64,000 nt of DNA from Pseudomonadota bacterium (GTDB lineage Bacteria; Chloroflexota; UBA6077; JAJPGT01): positions 62,001 to 126,000 of the forward strand of contig JAJPGT010000041.1 of NCBI GenBank assembly GCA_021325655.1, read 5' to 3'. Each line of letters begins with the position of its first letter. The first letter of the stretch is position 1. Below the pieces are notes generated by a model. The model saw only the letters and a program-made list of their open reading frames with translations, was not told the origin of the DNA and did not search any database. Of the stretch, positions 17,895-26,538 are shown one piece after another. Made by a program: the position numbers and the translations under genes.

Positions 17895-18242
17895 CCCTGC
17901 TGCTCCTTACCGTCTTCCCTGATCCGCGACCAGGGAAGACGCACTAGGACCTGTCAGGGTAGGTCGGGAAGCACTCAGACGCTGGTACGATCGCATCGGC
18001 GATCGGTACGCAATTGACCAGCACGGTTGCTCAGTCGCGTTACCCCCTTCCAGTGAAACTGCGGCACGCGAGCTCCGTGACAGGACATCGTCACGAATCG
18101 ACCCCAACCATGACTCTTTCATCCTAGTCTCGGTTGGCGTGAGCGTCAAGCCAATTAGCGAGCCTGGAGACGCGGCTCGGGGAGCGGTGGCGGTGGGCAC
18201 GAAACACCGCTCCCGGGAGAGCCAGGCGCGCAGCGGCTATGG
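17895..18242. other. Regulatory interval upstream of polyol ABC operon
   Basis: A 348-base non-coding stretch between the broken dehydrogenase gene and the binding-protein gene. It should hold the promoter of the polyol operon. A strong inverted repeat at 17911-17941 is listed separately, and a GCGATCGG-rich patch lies near 17995-18005. I see no small gene. Confidence 0.45.
17911..17941 (-). promoter_or_regulatory. Inverted repeat just upstream of binding-protein ribosome site
   Basis: Bases 17911-17920 and 17932-17941 are perfect 10-bp complements with an 11-base spacer. The repeat ends about 5 bases before the AAGGAG of the binding-protein gene. It could be a repressor operator (LacI or GntR type) or an mRNA leader hairpin that controls access to the ribosome site. 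Confidence 0.45.
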
Positions 18243-19283
18243 TCAGGGCAGCGTGATGACGACCTTGCCGGTGGTGCCTCCGGCGAAGAGCCGATAGGCC
18301 TGGTCCGCCTGGGCCAGCGGGAAGCGGTGCGTCACCGTTGCCTCCGGGTGCAGCCCTTTGCGCGCGAGCAGCTCCAGCAGCCGCTCCATCTCGCGCAATC
18401 CCGTGACCCACGAGCCGTGGAGCGTGAGCTGTTTGTGCAGCAGCAGCGGACTCGGCTCGAAGGTGACAGTGCCGCCCTCGCCAACGTAGACTACGCGGCC
18501 CCACTCGCGTGCCGCCTCCAGGCAGAGCACCCGGCCGGCGCCGCTGCCGGAGCAGTCGATGGCGACCTCCACCCCCTTCCCCTGGGTGAGCGCCTGGATC
18601 TGCGCCGCGGCGCCGTCGCCGGCGGCAAGGACGTGGGCGGCGCCCACCCGACGCGCGTGCTCGAGACGCTCGGGCTTGAGATCCACTCCCAGCACTTCAG
18701 CCCCGCGCGCCGCGGCCAGCATTACCGCCCCCAGGCCGACGGGGCCGAGCCCAACCACCAGCATTCGGTCGGCACCGGAGACGTCGGCGCGCAGGATCGC
18801 TTGGTAGGCGGTGCCGAAGCCGCAGGCGACGAGCGCGCCGTCGACGTAGCTCAGCGCATCCGGCAGCCGCAGCAGTGTGCGCTCTTCGGCGAGCAGGAAG
18901 TCGGCGTGGCCGCCGTCGCGCTGCTAGCCATAGGCCGCCCGCTCTGGCGACGAGCAGTTGATCATCCAGCCGCCGCGGCAGTCCCAGCAGTGGCCGCAGC
19001 CGGCGATATGGTAGACCACGACTCGGTCCCCTGGCCGGACGCTGCGCACTCCGCTGCCGACCGCCTCGACCTGGCCGGCTGGCTCGTGGCCGGCGATGCA
19101 GCCCTGGTAGCGCTCGGCGCCGGCCCCGGTGTGCTGGTAGTAGATCGCCCGTAGATCGCTGCCGCACAGGCCGGACGCCTGCATCCGCACGAGCACCTGG
19201 CCGGGCCCGGGCTCCGGCACCGGAACCTCGCGGAGCTCGACCTGCTGGTTGCCGGGGAGGATGACCCCACGCATCATGCTCAT
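18243..19283 (-). pseudogene. Zinc alcohol dehydrogenase interrupted by one in-frame TAG
   Basis: The two halves of a normal medium-chain dehydrogenase lie in the same frame. The N-terminal half (19283 down) has [20 protein letters not shown] and a Cys-rich zinc lobe. The C-terminal half (to 18243) has VVGLGPVGLGAVML for NAD binding. Between them, at 18924-18926, is TAG, in the context AAYG-stop-QRDGGHADF. As I recall the family, Trp sits at this position in homologues, so a single TGG-to-TAG change explains it. The ATG start overlaps the mannitol dehydrogenase stop by 4 bases, so it was the second gene of that operon. It is either a recent nonsense mutation, a sequencing error, or readthrough. 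Confidence 0.8.
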
Positions 19284-20785
19284 GTCCCGTGGAGGAACGC
19301 CGCCAGCGTCGCCCGTGCCCCCCGGGCATCCAGCTCCCTCAGCGTCGCGGTGAGCTCGGCCACCCACGCCTCGCGCTGGCCGAGGTCACCGAACACGCGC
19401 TGCACGGCCAGCAGCGGGCGCGGATCCGCCGGACTCTCGTTGGCCAGACGGCGCAGCTCATCGGCCCGGCGGTCGTTGAGGACGATGGGCTGGCCCTGCT
19501 CGTCGATGCCGCGCAGGTAGCGGATAAACGCCGCCACCACCAGGGTGAGCAGTCGATGGGGCCGGCCCAGCGCTAGCGCTTCAGCCAGCGACGGCAGGAC
19601 GAACTTTGGCATGCGGTCGGACCCATCCGTCGCCAGGCGGGCGAGCGTGTCCTTGATCTTGGGATTGGCAAAGCGCTCGAGCAGCGTGCGCTTGTACTCG
19701 GCCAGGTCGATGCCGGGAACAGGCGGCAGCAGCGGGGTGACCTCCTCGTCCATAAAGCGTGCGAGGAGGGCGACCATATCCGGATCACCCATCACTTCGT
19801 GCGCGTAGCGGTAGCCGGCCAGATAGCCCAGGTACGCCATGGCCTGGTGGCTCGCGTTCAGCAAGCGGAGCTTCATGGTTTCGTACGGATGGACGTCCGG
19901 AACGATCTGCACCCCGACCTCTTCGAGCGGGGGCCGGCCATTGCAGAAGCGGTTCTCGAGCACCCACTGCTTGAACGGCTCCGTCATCACCGGCCAGGCG
20001 TCGGCGATGCCGAACGTCTCCGCCACCATCGCCCGATCGGCGTCGGTCGTCTGCGGGGTGATCCGATCCACCATCCCGTTTGGGAACGCCACGTTGGCCT
20101 CGATCCAGGCCGCCAACGCCTCGTCGCGCAGGCGGGCGAACGAGACGACCGCCGTCCGGGCCACCGTTCCGTTGCCCTGCAGGTTGTCGCAGGACAGGAC
20201 CGTGAACGGCGCGATCCCCGCGGCGCGCCGGCGGGCCAGCGCGGTGCAGAGGTACCCGAAGACGGTGGTTGGGGGCCCGTTGCCTCCCAGCTCCTGCTGG
20301 ATCGCAGGGTTGTTCGCGTCGAACACGCCGGTCACGTCGTCAACCAGGTAACCGCCCTCGGTGATGGTGAGACTGACGATCCGCGTCGCCGGATCGGTGA
20401 GCATTCCCAGCACCCGCTCGGGGTCGGCGGGCGCGAACACGTAGGCGCACAGAGACCCGATGACTCGCGCGCGGTCCCCTTCGGCGCTTCGCTCAACCAG
20501 GGTGTACAGGCAATCCTGGGGGGTGAGGGCCTCCGCCATGCGTCGGTCCCCTGGCAGGAGGCCGACACCACGCTCGCCCCAGTCCGAGCTGATGCGGCGC
20601 TCGGCAAGATCGTCCAGGTAGACTGCCTGGTGGGCGCGATGGAAGCCACCCACCCCCACGTGGACGATCGACCGCCGCAACTGGCCGCGGTCGTACGTGG
20701 GGACCGCGACCCGCCCGGCCAGGGCTGGCAGACTGGCTTCGTTGAGCGCTAGCGGGGCAGTCGGCATCGACCCGGTGCTGTCCAT
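19280..20785 (-). CDS. Mannitol 2-dehydrogenase (polyol-specific long-chain dehydrogenase)
   Basis: A 501-residue member of the mannitol dehydrogenase/fructuronate reductase family, which oxidises D-mannitol to D-fructose with NAD. The N-terminal nucleotide-binding motif is [18 protein letters not shown]. The catalytic Lys, Asn and His are in [19 protein letters not shown]. The start ATG 20785 follows GGGAGGGG. With the polyol ABC transporter and the sorbitol-type dehydrogenase it forms a sugar-alcohol degradation locus; fructuronate or arabinitol are other possible substrates. Confidence 0.88.
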   Translation of the reverse strand: MDSTGSMPTAPLALNEASLPALAGRVAVPTYDRGQLRRSIVHVGVGGFHRAHQAVYLDDLAERRISSDWGERGVGLLPGDRRMAEALTPQDCLYTLVERSAEGDRARVIGSLCAYVFAPADPERVLGMLTDPATRIVSLTITEGGYLVDDVTGVFDANNPAIQQELGGNGPPTTVFGYLCTALARRRAAGIAPFTVLSCDNLQGNGTVARTAVVSFARLRDEALAAWIEANVAFPNGMVDRITPQTTDADRAMVAETFGIADAWPVMTEPFKQWVLENRFCNGRPPLEEVGVQIVPDVHPYETMKLRLLNASHQAMAYLGYLAGYRYAHEVMGDPDMVALLARFMDEEVTPLLPPVPGIDLAEYKRTLLERFANPKIKDTLARLATDGSDRMPKFVLPSLAEALALGRPHRLLTLVVAAFIRYLRGIDEQGQPIVLNDRRADELRRLANESPADPRPLLAVQRVFGDLGQREAWVAELTATLRELDARGARATLAAFLHGT

Positions 20786-20821
20786 GCGTCCCCTCCCGAT
20801 TCGCGAGCCTGGCGCACTGCC

Positions 20822-20849
20822 GGCTGTGGTGTCTACAGCCATGATACTG
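20822..20849 (-). promoter_or_regulatory. Putative -10 and operator of mannitol dehydrogenase operon
   Basis: On the minus strand TATCAT (20849-20844) is followed at once by an inverted repeat with 6-bp arms GGCTGT/ACAGCC (20822-20840), close to the expected transcription start. This layout suits a repressor operator. A second small hairpin (8-bp arms, 20859-20877) lies just upstream. No regulator gene is adjacent. Confidence 0.4.
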
Positions 20850-21073
20850 GAGGACTCTCTCGGTGGCGGCCACCGAGGGCTACGGTTAGGCCGCTAGCCG
20901 TGACGACGGGCTCGGGACCTGGCGGCGCCCTGGGAGGCGCCGCGCCGTTGAATGACGCCCTCGGCCGCCGTCTGGTGCGCGATCGTAACGCCGTTGGGCA
21001 TGATCGAACGCCTGTTCGGTGCTACCCTCGTGCTCCGCGGGCCACCAAGGGCCAGAGCGGGAGGGAGTGACGA

Positions 21074-22192
21074 ATGGCGGCAACGGCAGACGGCAGCGTG
21101 CTGGTGATGGTCGGCACGACCAAGGGCGCCTTTCTGTTCCACGATCGCGGCGGTCGGCACGCGTTCGAGTCGAGCGGGCCGCTCCTGGCGGGCTGCTCGG
21201 TCCCGTCGGTAGCCTTCGACACGCGCGGTGGCCGCTGCCGCATCCTCGCCGGCGCCAGCAGCTTCTTCTTCGGCACGTCCATACTGCACAGCGACGACCT
21301 CGGCCGAACCTGGAGCGAGCGTGCCGCGGGCGGCAACATCGGGTTCCCACCGGACACCGGCGCCGCGCTTGTCCAGGTGTGGCAGCTTCAGCCGGCCACG
21401 GAGGCCGAGCCGGACGTGGTCTACGCCGGCGTCGAGCCGGCCGCTCTGTTCCGCTCCGAGGACGCCGGCCGCACCTTTTCGCTGGTGCGCGGGCTGTGGG
21501 ACCATCCGCACCGGCCCACCTGGATGCCGGGCAACGGTGGGCTCGGCCTGCACACCATCCTGCCCGATCCAAACGACCCGTGGCGACTGCTGGTGGCCAT
21601 CTCCAGCGGCGGTGTCTACCGCACTGAGGACGGCGGCGCCACCTGGCATCCCAGCAACACTGGCATTCGCGCCGACTTCATGCCGGAGGAGCAGCGTCTG
21701 CCCGAGTACGGCCAGTGCGTCCACAAGATCGCGCGCGATGCCGCCAACCCGGCCACGCTCTACCTGCAGAACCACGGTGGGCTGTATCGCAGCGACGACG
21801 ATGGCAAGCAGTGGCAGGACATAGCCAACGGCGTCCCGTCCGACTACGGCTTCCCGATCGTCGCCCACCCCAGGCGCGGCAGGACGGCGTACATCATCCC
21901 GCTCGACGGCGCCGAGGGCCGCTGGACTAGCGGCGGGCGCTGCCGCGTCTATCGCACGTCTGATGGCGGCGCCTCCTGGGCGCCGCTGTCGAACGGCCTG
22001 CCGCAGCAGAACGCCTACCTCACCGTGCTGCGCGACGCTTTCTGCGCCGACCAGAGGGAGCAGCCAGGCCTCTACTTTGGCACCCGCAGTGGCGAGCTGT
22101 ACGGCTCGTTCGACGACGGCGAGAGCTGGCGCCTGCTGGCCGACCACCTGCCGCCCATCCTGTGCGTTCGGGCGCAGGCGTTGGATGCCTGA
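21074..22192 (+). CDS. BNR/sialidase-type beta-propeller protein
   Basis: A 372-residue protein built from repeated Asp-box (BNR) turns: SDDLGRTW, SEDAGRTF, TEDGGATW, SDDDGKQW, TSDGGASW and SFDDGESW, spaced about 50-70 residues apart as in six- or seven-bladed sialidase/VPS10-like propellers. There is no signal peptide, so it is probably cytoplasmic, and the catalytic residues of true sialidases are not evident. The 3' end lies next to a MoaD/ThiS-like gene, which suggests a shared role. Confidence 0.8.
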   Translation: MAATADGSVLVMVGTTKGAFLFHDRGGRHAFESSGPLLAGCSVPSVAFDTRGGRCRILAGASSFFFGTSILHSDDLGRTWSERAAGGNIGFPPDTGAALVQVWQLQPATEAEPDVVYAGVEPAALFRSEDAGRTFSLVRGLWDHPHRPTWMPGNGGLGLHTILPDPNDPWRLLVAISSGGVYRTEDGGATWHPSNTGIRADFMPEEQRLPEYGQCVHKIARDAANPATLYLQNHGGLYRSDDDGKQWQDIANGVPSDYGFPIVAHPRRGRTAYIIPLDGAEGRWTSGGRCRVYRTSDGGASWAPLSNGLPQQNAYLTVLRDAFCADQREQPGLYFGTRSGELYGSFDDGESWRLLADHLPPILCVRAQALDA

Positions 22193-22196
22193 TGCG

Positions 22197-22619
22197 ATGC
22201 GCAATGAACAGGCTGGAACGGGATCGCCGTCAGTGCCTGGGGACGCCCCTGCGCGACCCGTGTCCCAGCAGGGCACGCCGGAGGGTCAGCCGATCCACGC
22301 GGGCCAGGCGATGGCTGGGCAGCGGGTGACGGTGCGCCTGGCGGCGGCGCTGCGGCGCCTGGTCGACAACCGGGGCGCTCTCCAGGTGGAGCTAGCGGCG
22401 GACCGGCCGGGTGGGGTCACGGTCGGCGAGGTGCTGGCCGCGCTGGAGCCGACCTACCCCGGCGTGCATCACGCGGCGCTCGACGAGCGCGGCGCGGTGC
22501 GCAGGCATGTCAACGTGTTCGTCGGCGCCGAGAACATCCGCCTCGGCGCCGGCCTCGCCACCCCTGTTCCGGCCGGCGCCGAGGTCTGGATCCTGCCGGC
22601 CGTTTCCGGCGGGCGCTGA
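22197..22619 (+). CDS. MoaD/ThiS-family ubiquitin-like protein
   Basis: The beta-grasp domain starts at about 22311 (MAGQRVTVRLAAALRRLV) and includes VTVGEVLAALEPTYPGV, HVNVFVGAENIRLGAGLATPV and the late GAEVWILPAVSGGR. In MoaD/ThiS the C-terminal Gly-Gly is adenylated or thiocarboxylated; here an Arg follows the GG. The N-terminal 38 residues are low in structure, and the start (22197, 22185 or 22311) is uncertain. It directly follows the BNR-protein gene. Confidence 0.7.
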   Translation: MRNEQAGTGSPSVPGDAPARPVSQQGTPEGQPIHAGQAMAGQRVTVRLAAALRRLVDNRGALQVELAADRPGGVTVGEVLAALEPTYPGVHHAALDERGAVRRHVNVFVGAENIRLGAGLATPVPAGAEVWILPAVSGGR

Positions 22620-22636
22620 TCGGCGGGGAGGGGGCG

Positions 22637-23734
22637 CTACCCCATCACCAGGCTGGCGCGGCGTACCTCGCGGCTGGCTGATTTCTGGAGCGCCTCCTCG
22701 ACCGCGTCCAGCGGGAAATCGGCGTCGATCATGGCATCCCACGGGTATCGCCCGATCGTCTCGGATAGGAGCTGCAGCGCCTGGTACAGATACCATGGCT
22801 GGTAGCGGATGACAGGCAGGATCTGCACCTGGCGGCGGGTCAGCAGCCCCGGGTCGAACGGGGTGGTCTGGCCGGGCGAGATGTTGCCGATAGAGACGAA
22901 GCGGCCGCCCGGCCGGACCAGCTCCACCCCCTCGCTGAACGCGGCCGGCACGCCGCTCACCTCAATACCCACGTCCGCGCCCCAGTCGTCGGTAAGCGCG
23001 CGGACGCGCTTGATCCGCGCCGCGGGCGTCTCCGCGGCGCGCAGGTCCACGATCTCGTCGGCGCCGAACGCTCGCGCCGCCTCCAGCCGATACGGTACGC
23101 CGTCGATCGCGATCACCCGGGCCCCGCGCCGCTTGCAGACGGCGATCGCCGAGAGGCCCAGCCCGCCCGCTCCCTGGATCACCACTGTCTCGCCGGCGGC
23201 CACGCCGGCCACGTCCGCGCCGTAGCAGACCTGGGAGAGGGCACAGTTGGCAAACGAGGCGACGGCGTCCGGCACGTTGTCTGGTACACGGTAGACATAC
23301 TGGTCCGGGTGAACGTAGTAGTGGGTACCAAAGGTGGCGTTGAAGTGCGGCGGGCGTTCTGGCGGTTGGACCCAGTGGCGGTAGGCATTCTCGCAGAGGT
23401 TGAACTGACCACGCCGGCAGGCGCGGCACTTGCGGCAGTTCTGGAAATACGTCACGGAGATCCGGTCGCCGGGCGCCAGCGGCTGGCCGGCGAAGTCCGT
23501 CTCCACGCCTTCGCCCAGCGCGTGGACCCGGCCGACCATCTCGTGGCCCATCGCGCCCCGCTTCACCGTCGGGTGCAGCCCGTTCCAGATGTGCAGGTCC
23601 GAGCCGCAGACGTTAGCCCGGGATACTATGGCGACGAGCGCCCCCGGCCCCGGGCGGGGCACCTCGAAGTCCATCAGCTCTACCTGCCGCGGTGCGGCCA
23701 GGTAGACCAGCCGACCCCGCTCGCCTGGCACCAT
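22637..23734 (-). CDS. Zinc-binding alcohol dehydrogenase
   Basis: A 365-residue medium-chain dehydrogenase. It has catalytic zinc ligands in ANVCGSDLHIWNG and GHEMVG, a structural zinc lobe with NCRKCRACRRGQFNLCE, and a cofactor-binding VVIQGAGGLGLSAIAV followed by an acidic IAIDG, which favours NAD. The ATG at 23734 has GGAGGG 6 bases upstream. It is the last gene of the long P450/CoA array, after a 120-base gap, and may act on an alcohol or aldehyde intermediate of that pathway. Confidence 0.82.
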   Translation of the reverse strand: MVPGERGRLVYLAAPRQVELMDFEVPRPGPGALVAIVSRANVCGSDLHIWNGLHPTVKRGAMGHEMVGRVHALGEGVETDFAGQPLAPGDRISVTYFQNCRKCRACRRGQFNLCENAYRHWVQPPERPPHFNATFGTHYYVHPDQYVYRVPDNVPDAVASFANCALSQVCYGADVAGVAAGETVVIQGAGGLGLSAIAVCKRRGARVIAIDGVPYRLEAARAFGADEIVDLRAAETPAARIKRVRALTDDWGADVGIEVSGVPAAFSEGVELVRPGGRFVSIGNISPGQTTPFDPGLLTRRQVQILPVIRYQPWYLYQALQLLSETIGRYPWDAMIDADFPLDAVEEALQKSASREVRRASLVMG

Positions 23735-23854
23735 CACATCCCTCCCGTTCTCGCCATACGGCCCGCCAGAGGAGGCGCCGCCCCCTTTGGCCAGGCGGGC
23801 CCGCTGGGCGCCCGCTGCCTGTCAGCGTCGCCGCCCTCTCCAGCGCCTTCGCCG

Positions 23855-25273
23855 TCAGGAGATGGTCGGCCAGCGGGTGCCCGGGCTCAGCCCGACCCGC
23901 TTGACCATCCGCGCGACCGAGGCGCGAGCTGTAGCATACACTCGCTCCTCGTCGATCAGCGTCGGCCGGCCATCCTCCAGCGCCACCCGTCCGTCCACGA
24001 TCACGGTACGGACGGACTTGGTGCGGCTGACCAGCGCGAGGTTGCGGACCGGGTCCAGCAACGGCTGCTGCTCCGGCAGGCGGGTGGTGTGGATCACCAG
24101 GTCGGCCCGCTTGCCCGGCTCCAGGCTGCCCAACCGGTCGTCCAACTGCATCGCCCGCGCTCCGTTCAGGGTGGAGATCTGCAGGACGTCCTCCGGCGCC
24201 AGGTAGTCAGACTTCTCGCGCGTAACCAGGTACCCCAGCAGCCCCTGCTCCCCCGCTGCCCACACTTTGGCGACATCGGTGCCGAACGTCACGTTCGCAC
24301 CCTGGCGGTGCAGCTCCGCCATTCGGCCACGATAGTGGTCCCCCACACCCCAGTACAGGTAGTTGCCGGGGTTCCAGACCAGGGACAGGCCGGACTCGAC
24401 AATCGGAGCGACCTCATCGTCGCGGACGGCGTTCATATGGGCGAAGACGCAGCGCCGGTCCAGCAGCCCGATCTCCGCGTAGTGGACCAGCGGGTACTTC
24501 CCGAAGCGCGCGTCGTCCGCCGCGATGTCCGGCGGCTCGAAGGACTGGTGCATGGTGAAGAAGGTGCCGTTGTCATCCGCCACCCGCTTCGCCGCCAGCA
24601 GCAGCTCATCCGTCGCGGAGCCGATCCCGTAGACCGCGACATGGCCGCGCACCAGCGCGCGCGAGTCCCGGTTGCGCCAGAGCTGCTTGCCCAGCTCGCG
24701 CAGCGCCCGCTCCCGATTGGACGGAGCCCGCTCCAGGTTGGCGGCGTACCAGAAGCCCTCAACGTCCCAGAGGTAGGGATCGGCCACCGAGCCGCGGATG
24801 CCGATCGCCTGCGCCGCCGCGGCGACCGCGTCCGGGGCCCAGGCGGTGCCGGGCTCGATGAAGCAGGTGATGCCGTTCTTGAGCATCTCCAGGCAGGCGA
24901 GCAGCGCGCTGGCGTATTCCTCGTCGGCATCGAGCGCGTTCGTCCAGCGGACGTAGCTGGCAAAGTACTCGCTCTCGCTGCCCACCTCCGAGAACGCGCC
25001 GCGAGTGGTGTGCAGGCCGACGTGAGCGTGGCAGTCGAACGCCCCCGGCAGCACCGGACCCCCCTGGGCATCGATCGTCCGCGCCGGGGCGAACGCTGGC
25101 GCAACCTCCTGCTCGCGGCCGACGGCAAGGATCTCGCCGTCGCCGATGGCCACGGCGCCGCGGGTGAAGACGCGGCGCGCCGCGTCCATGGTGATCAGGT
25201 AGGCGTTGGTGACGAGCAGGTCGCACGCCCGCGGGGCAGCCTGAACGCCCTCTGCCGCCTGGGAATCGGCCAC
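23855..25273 (-). CDS. Amidohydrolase-superfamily deaminase/hydrolase (TrzA/SAH-deaminase-like)
   Basis: A 472-residue TIM-barrel metal hydrolase. It has the first metal motif FDCHAHVGLH after a beta-sandwich N-terminal part, NGITCFIEPG, the second metal His in AHMNAVRDDE, and the late FGTDVAKVW with the metal-bound Asp. The closing VRTVIVDGRVALEDG strand is typical. The family removes amino groups from triazines, guanine or adenosyl compounds, or cleaves cyclic amides. Its place 10 bases after the P450 genes suggests the pathway substrate contains nitrogen. GTG 25273 follows AAGGAG. Confidence 0.85.
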   Translation of the reverse strand: MADSQAAEGVQAAPRACDLLVTNAYLITMDAARRVFTRGAVAIGDGEILAVGREQEVAPAFAPARTIDAQGGPVLPGAFDCHAHVGLHTTRGAFSEVGSESEYFASYVRWTNALDADEEYASALLACLEMLKNGITCFIEPGTAWAPDAVAAAAQAIGIRGSVADPYLWDVEGFWYAANLERAPSNRERALRELGKQLWRNRDSRALVRGHVAVYGIGSATDELLLAAKRVADDNGTFFTMHQSFEPPDIAADDARFGKYPLVHYAEIGLLDRRCVFAHMNAVRDDEVAPIVESGLSLVWNPGNYLYWGVGDHYRGRMAELHRQGANVTFGTDVAKVWAAGEQGLLGYLVTREKSDYLAPEDVLQISTLNGARAMQLDDRLGSLEPGKRADLVIHTTRLPEQQPLLDPVRNLALVSRTKSVRTVIVDGRVALEDGRPTLIDEERVYATARASVARMVKRVGLSPGTRWPTIS

Positions 25274-25283
25274 GTCGTTCTCC

Positions 25284-26531
25284 TTATAGATGGTCGAAGC
25301 GGACCGGGAACACGGTGAAGCGCACCTCGGCGGTCGGGGCGCGCTCCACGCCCCGCTCGCGCTCCACTACCAGCCCGGCACGGGAGAAGGCCTTGAGGAT
25401 CTTGACCAGCGCCCGGTCGAGCTCGCCGTCGGCGGACTCCTGCGCAGTGGTGATCAGCCCCTTGCCGATGCAGCTCTTCGCCCCGGTCCCGAAGGCGAGC
25501 CCGTAGGCGTGGACGCCAGGTGGCAGGGCACGGTACGGGTTGAACTGGTCGGCGTCCGGACCGAACACGGCCGGGTCGGTGTTGATGGCCTGATTGATGA
25601 TGGCGACCTTCGAGCCAGCCGCGATCCGCCGCCCGCTCTTGAGCGTGGTGTCGCGCACCGCCCAGCGGATCATCGCCGGGAAGGTGGCCCGCAGCCGCAG
25701 CGACTCGTTCACCATCCGCCGCAGGAAGGCGGTGTCGTCCAGCCGGGCGCGATCCTCCGGGTGGGCCCGCAGCCACTGATCCAGCTCGTCCACCGCGAAT
25801 ACAGTGGCGGCGGTGCTGGAGCCGATGGTCGCCGCGAGGTAGCCGATCGCCTCGCGAGTGATCTGGTCGGCGTCCCACTCGGGCGAAGGGTGGAGCAGCA
25901 TCAGCGTGAACAGGTCCAGCGGCAGCGCCTCGCGCTGAACGCGGCCGGCCTGGAAGTCCGCGATCAGCGCCCGCCGGCGCTCTAGCGCCGGGGCGACGAA
26001 GTCGCGGATGAAGCCCGTCTTCGCCTCCAGCCCCTCGCGGATCACCTCCTGATGGTCGCGAGTGGACCACTTGACCACGATGGCGTTGTCCAGCGCGGTG
26101 AAGTAGCGATTGAGCCGCGCGGTCCGCGCCTCGGTGTCGACGCCGTCCAGGCCAATAATCTGCGCCGCGACCTGGAGAAACATGCTGGTGGACAGGTCCA
26201 CCAGGTTCGCTCGCACCACGCCATCCGCGTCCCGGTGGCGGGCGGCGTCGGCCAGGTTGCGGCGGATCATCTCGTCCAGCACGTTCAGCTCGTAGAAGCG
26301 GATCGCGGCCCGCGAAAAGAGCGGGCCCTCCAACTGCCGCCGGGCGCGGTGCGCCTCGCCATCCAACTCGATCAGCACCGTGCCGCGGAACGGCAAGCTC
26401 TCCGTCTCCAGCCGCCCGGCTTGGAAGTCAGGCGACTTGATGACCTCTTCCGCCTCGGCGTAGGAGGTGACGAGCTCCCAGTCGGCGATGAATGGCGGGA
26501 TCGCGTAGCGCTGTGTCTGGGTCTGACTCAT
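25284..26531 (-). CDS. Cytochrome P450 (first of tandem pair by position)
   Basis: A 415-residue soluble bacterial P450. The heme-binding loop is FGTGAKSCIGKG with thiolate Cys354, the ExxR pair is Glu276/Arg279 in NESLRLRATFPA, and the K'-meander has FGPDADQFNPYR. In the I-helix (about residues 233-243, AATIGSSTAAT) the usual acid before the Thr is missing. It is about half identical by eye to the P450 7 bases upstream, so the two arose by duplication. No ferredoxin is adjacent. Confidence 0.9.
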   Translation of the reverse strand: MSQTQTQRYAIPPFIADWELVTSYAEAEEVIKSPDFQAGRLETESLPFRGTVLIELDGEAHRARRQLEGPLFSRAAIRFYELNVLDEMIRRNLADAARHRDADGVVRANLVDLSTSMFLQVAAQIIGLDGVDTEARTARLNRYFTALDNAIVVKWSTRDHQEVIREGLEAKTGFIRDFVAPALERRRALIADFQAGRVQREALPLDLFTLMLLHPSPEWDADQITREAIGYLAATIGSSTAATVFAVDELDQWLRAHPEDRARLDDTAFLRRMVNESLRLRATFPAMIRWAVRDTTLKSGRRIAAGSKVAIINQAINTDPAVFGPDADQFNPYRALPPGVHAYGLAFGTGAKSCIGKGLITTAQESADGELDRALVKILKAFSRAGLVVERERGVERAPTAEVRFTVFPVRFDHL

Positions 26532-26538
26532 CGACTCC

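Noticed and set aside
23309-25318. 669-codon plus-strand open frame opposite the amidohydrolase and dehydrogenase genes
   Set aside because: Shows the valine/arginine/histidine-rich pattern of an antisense frame. The minus strand carries complete catalytic motifs.
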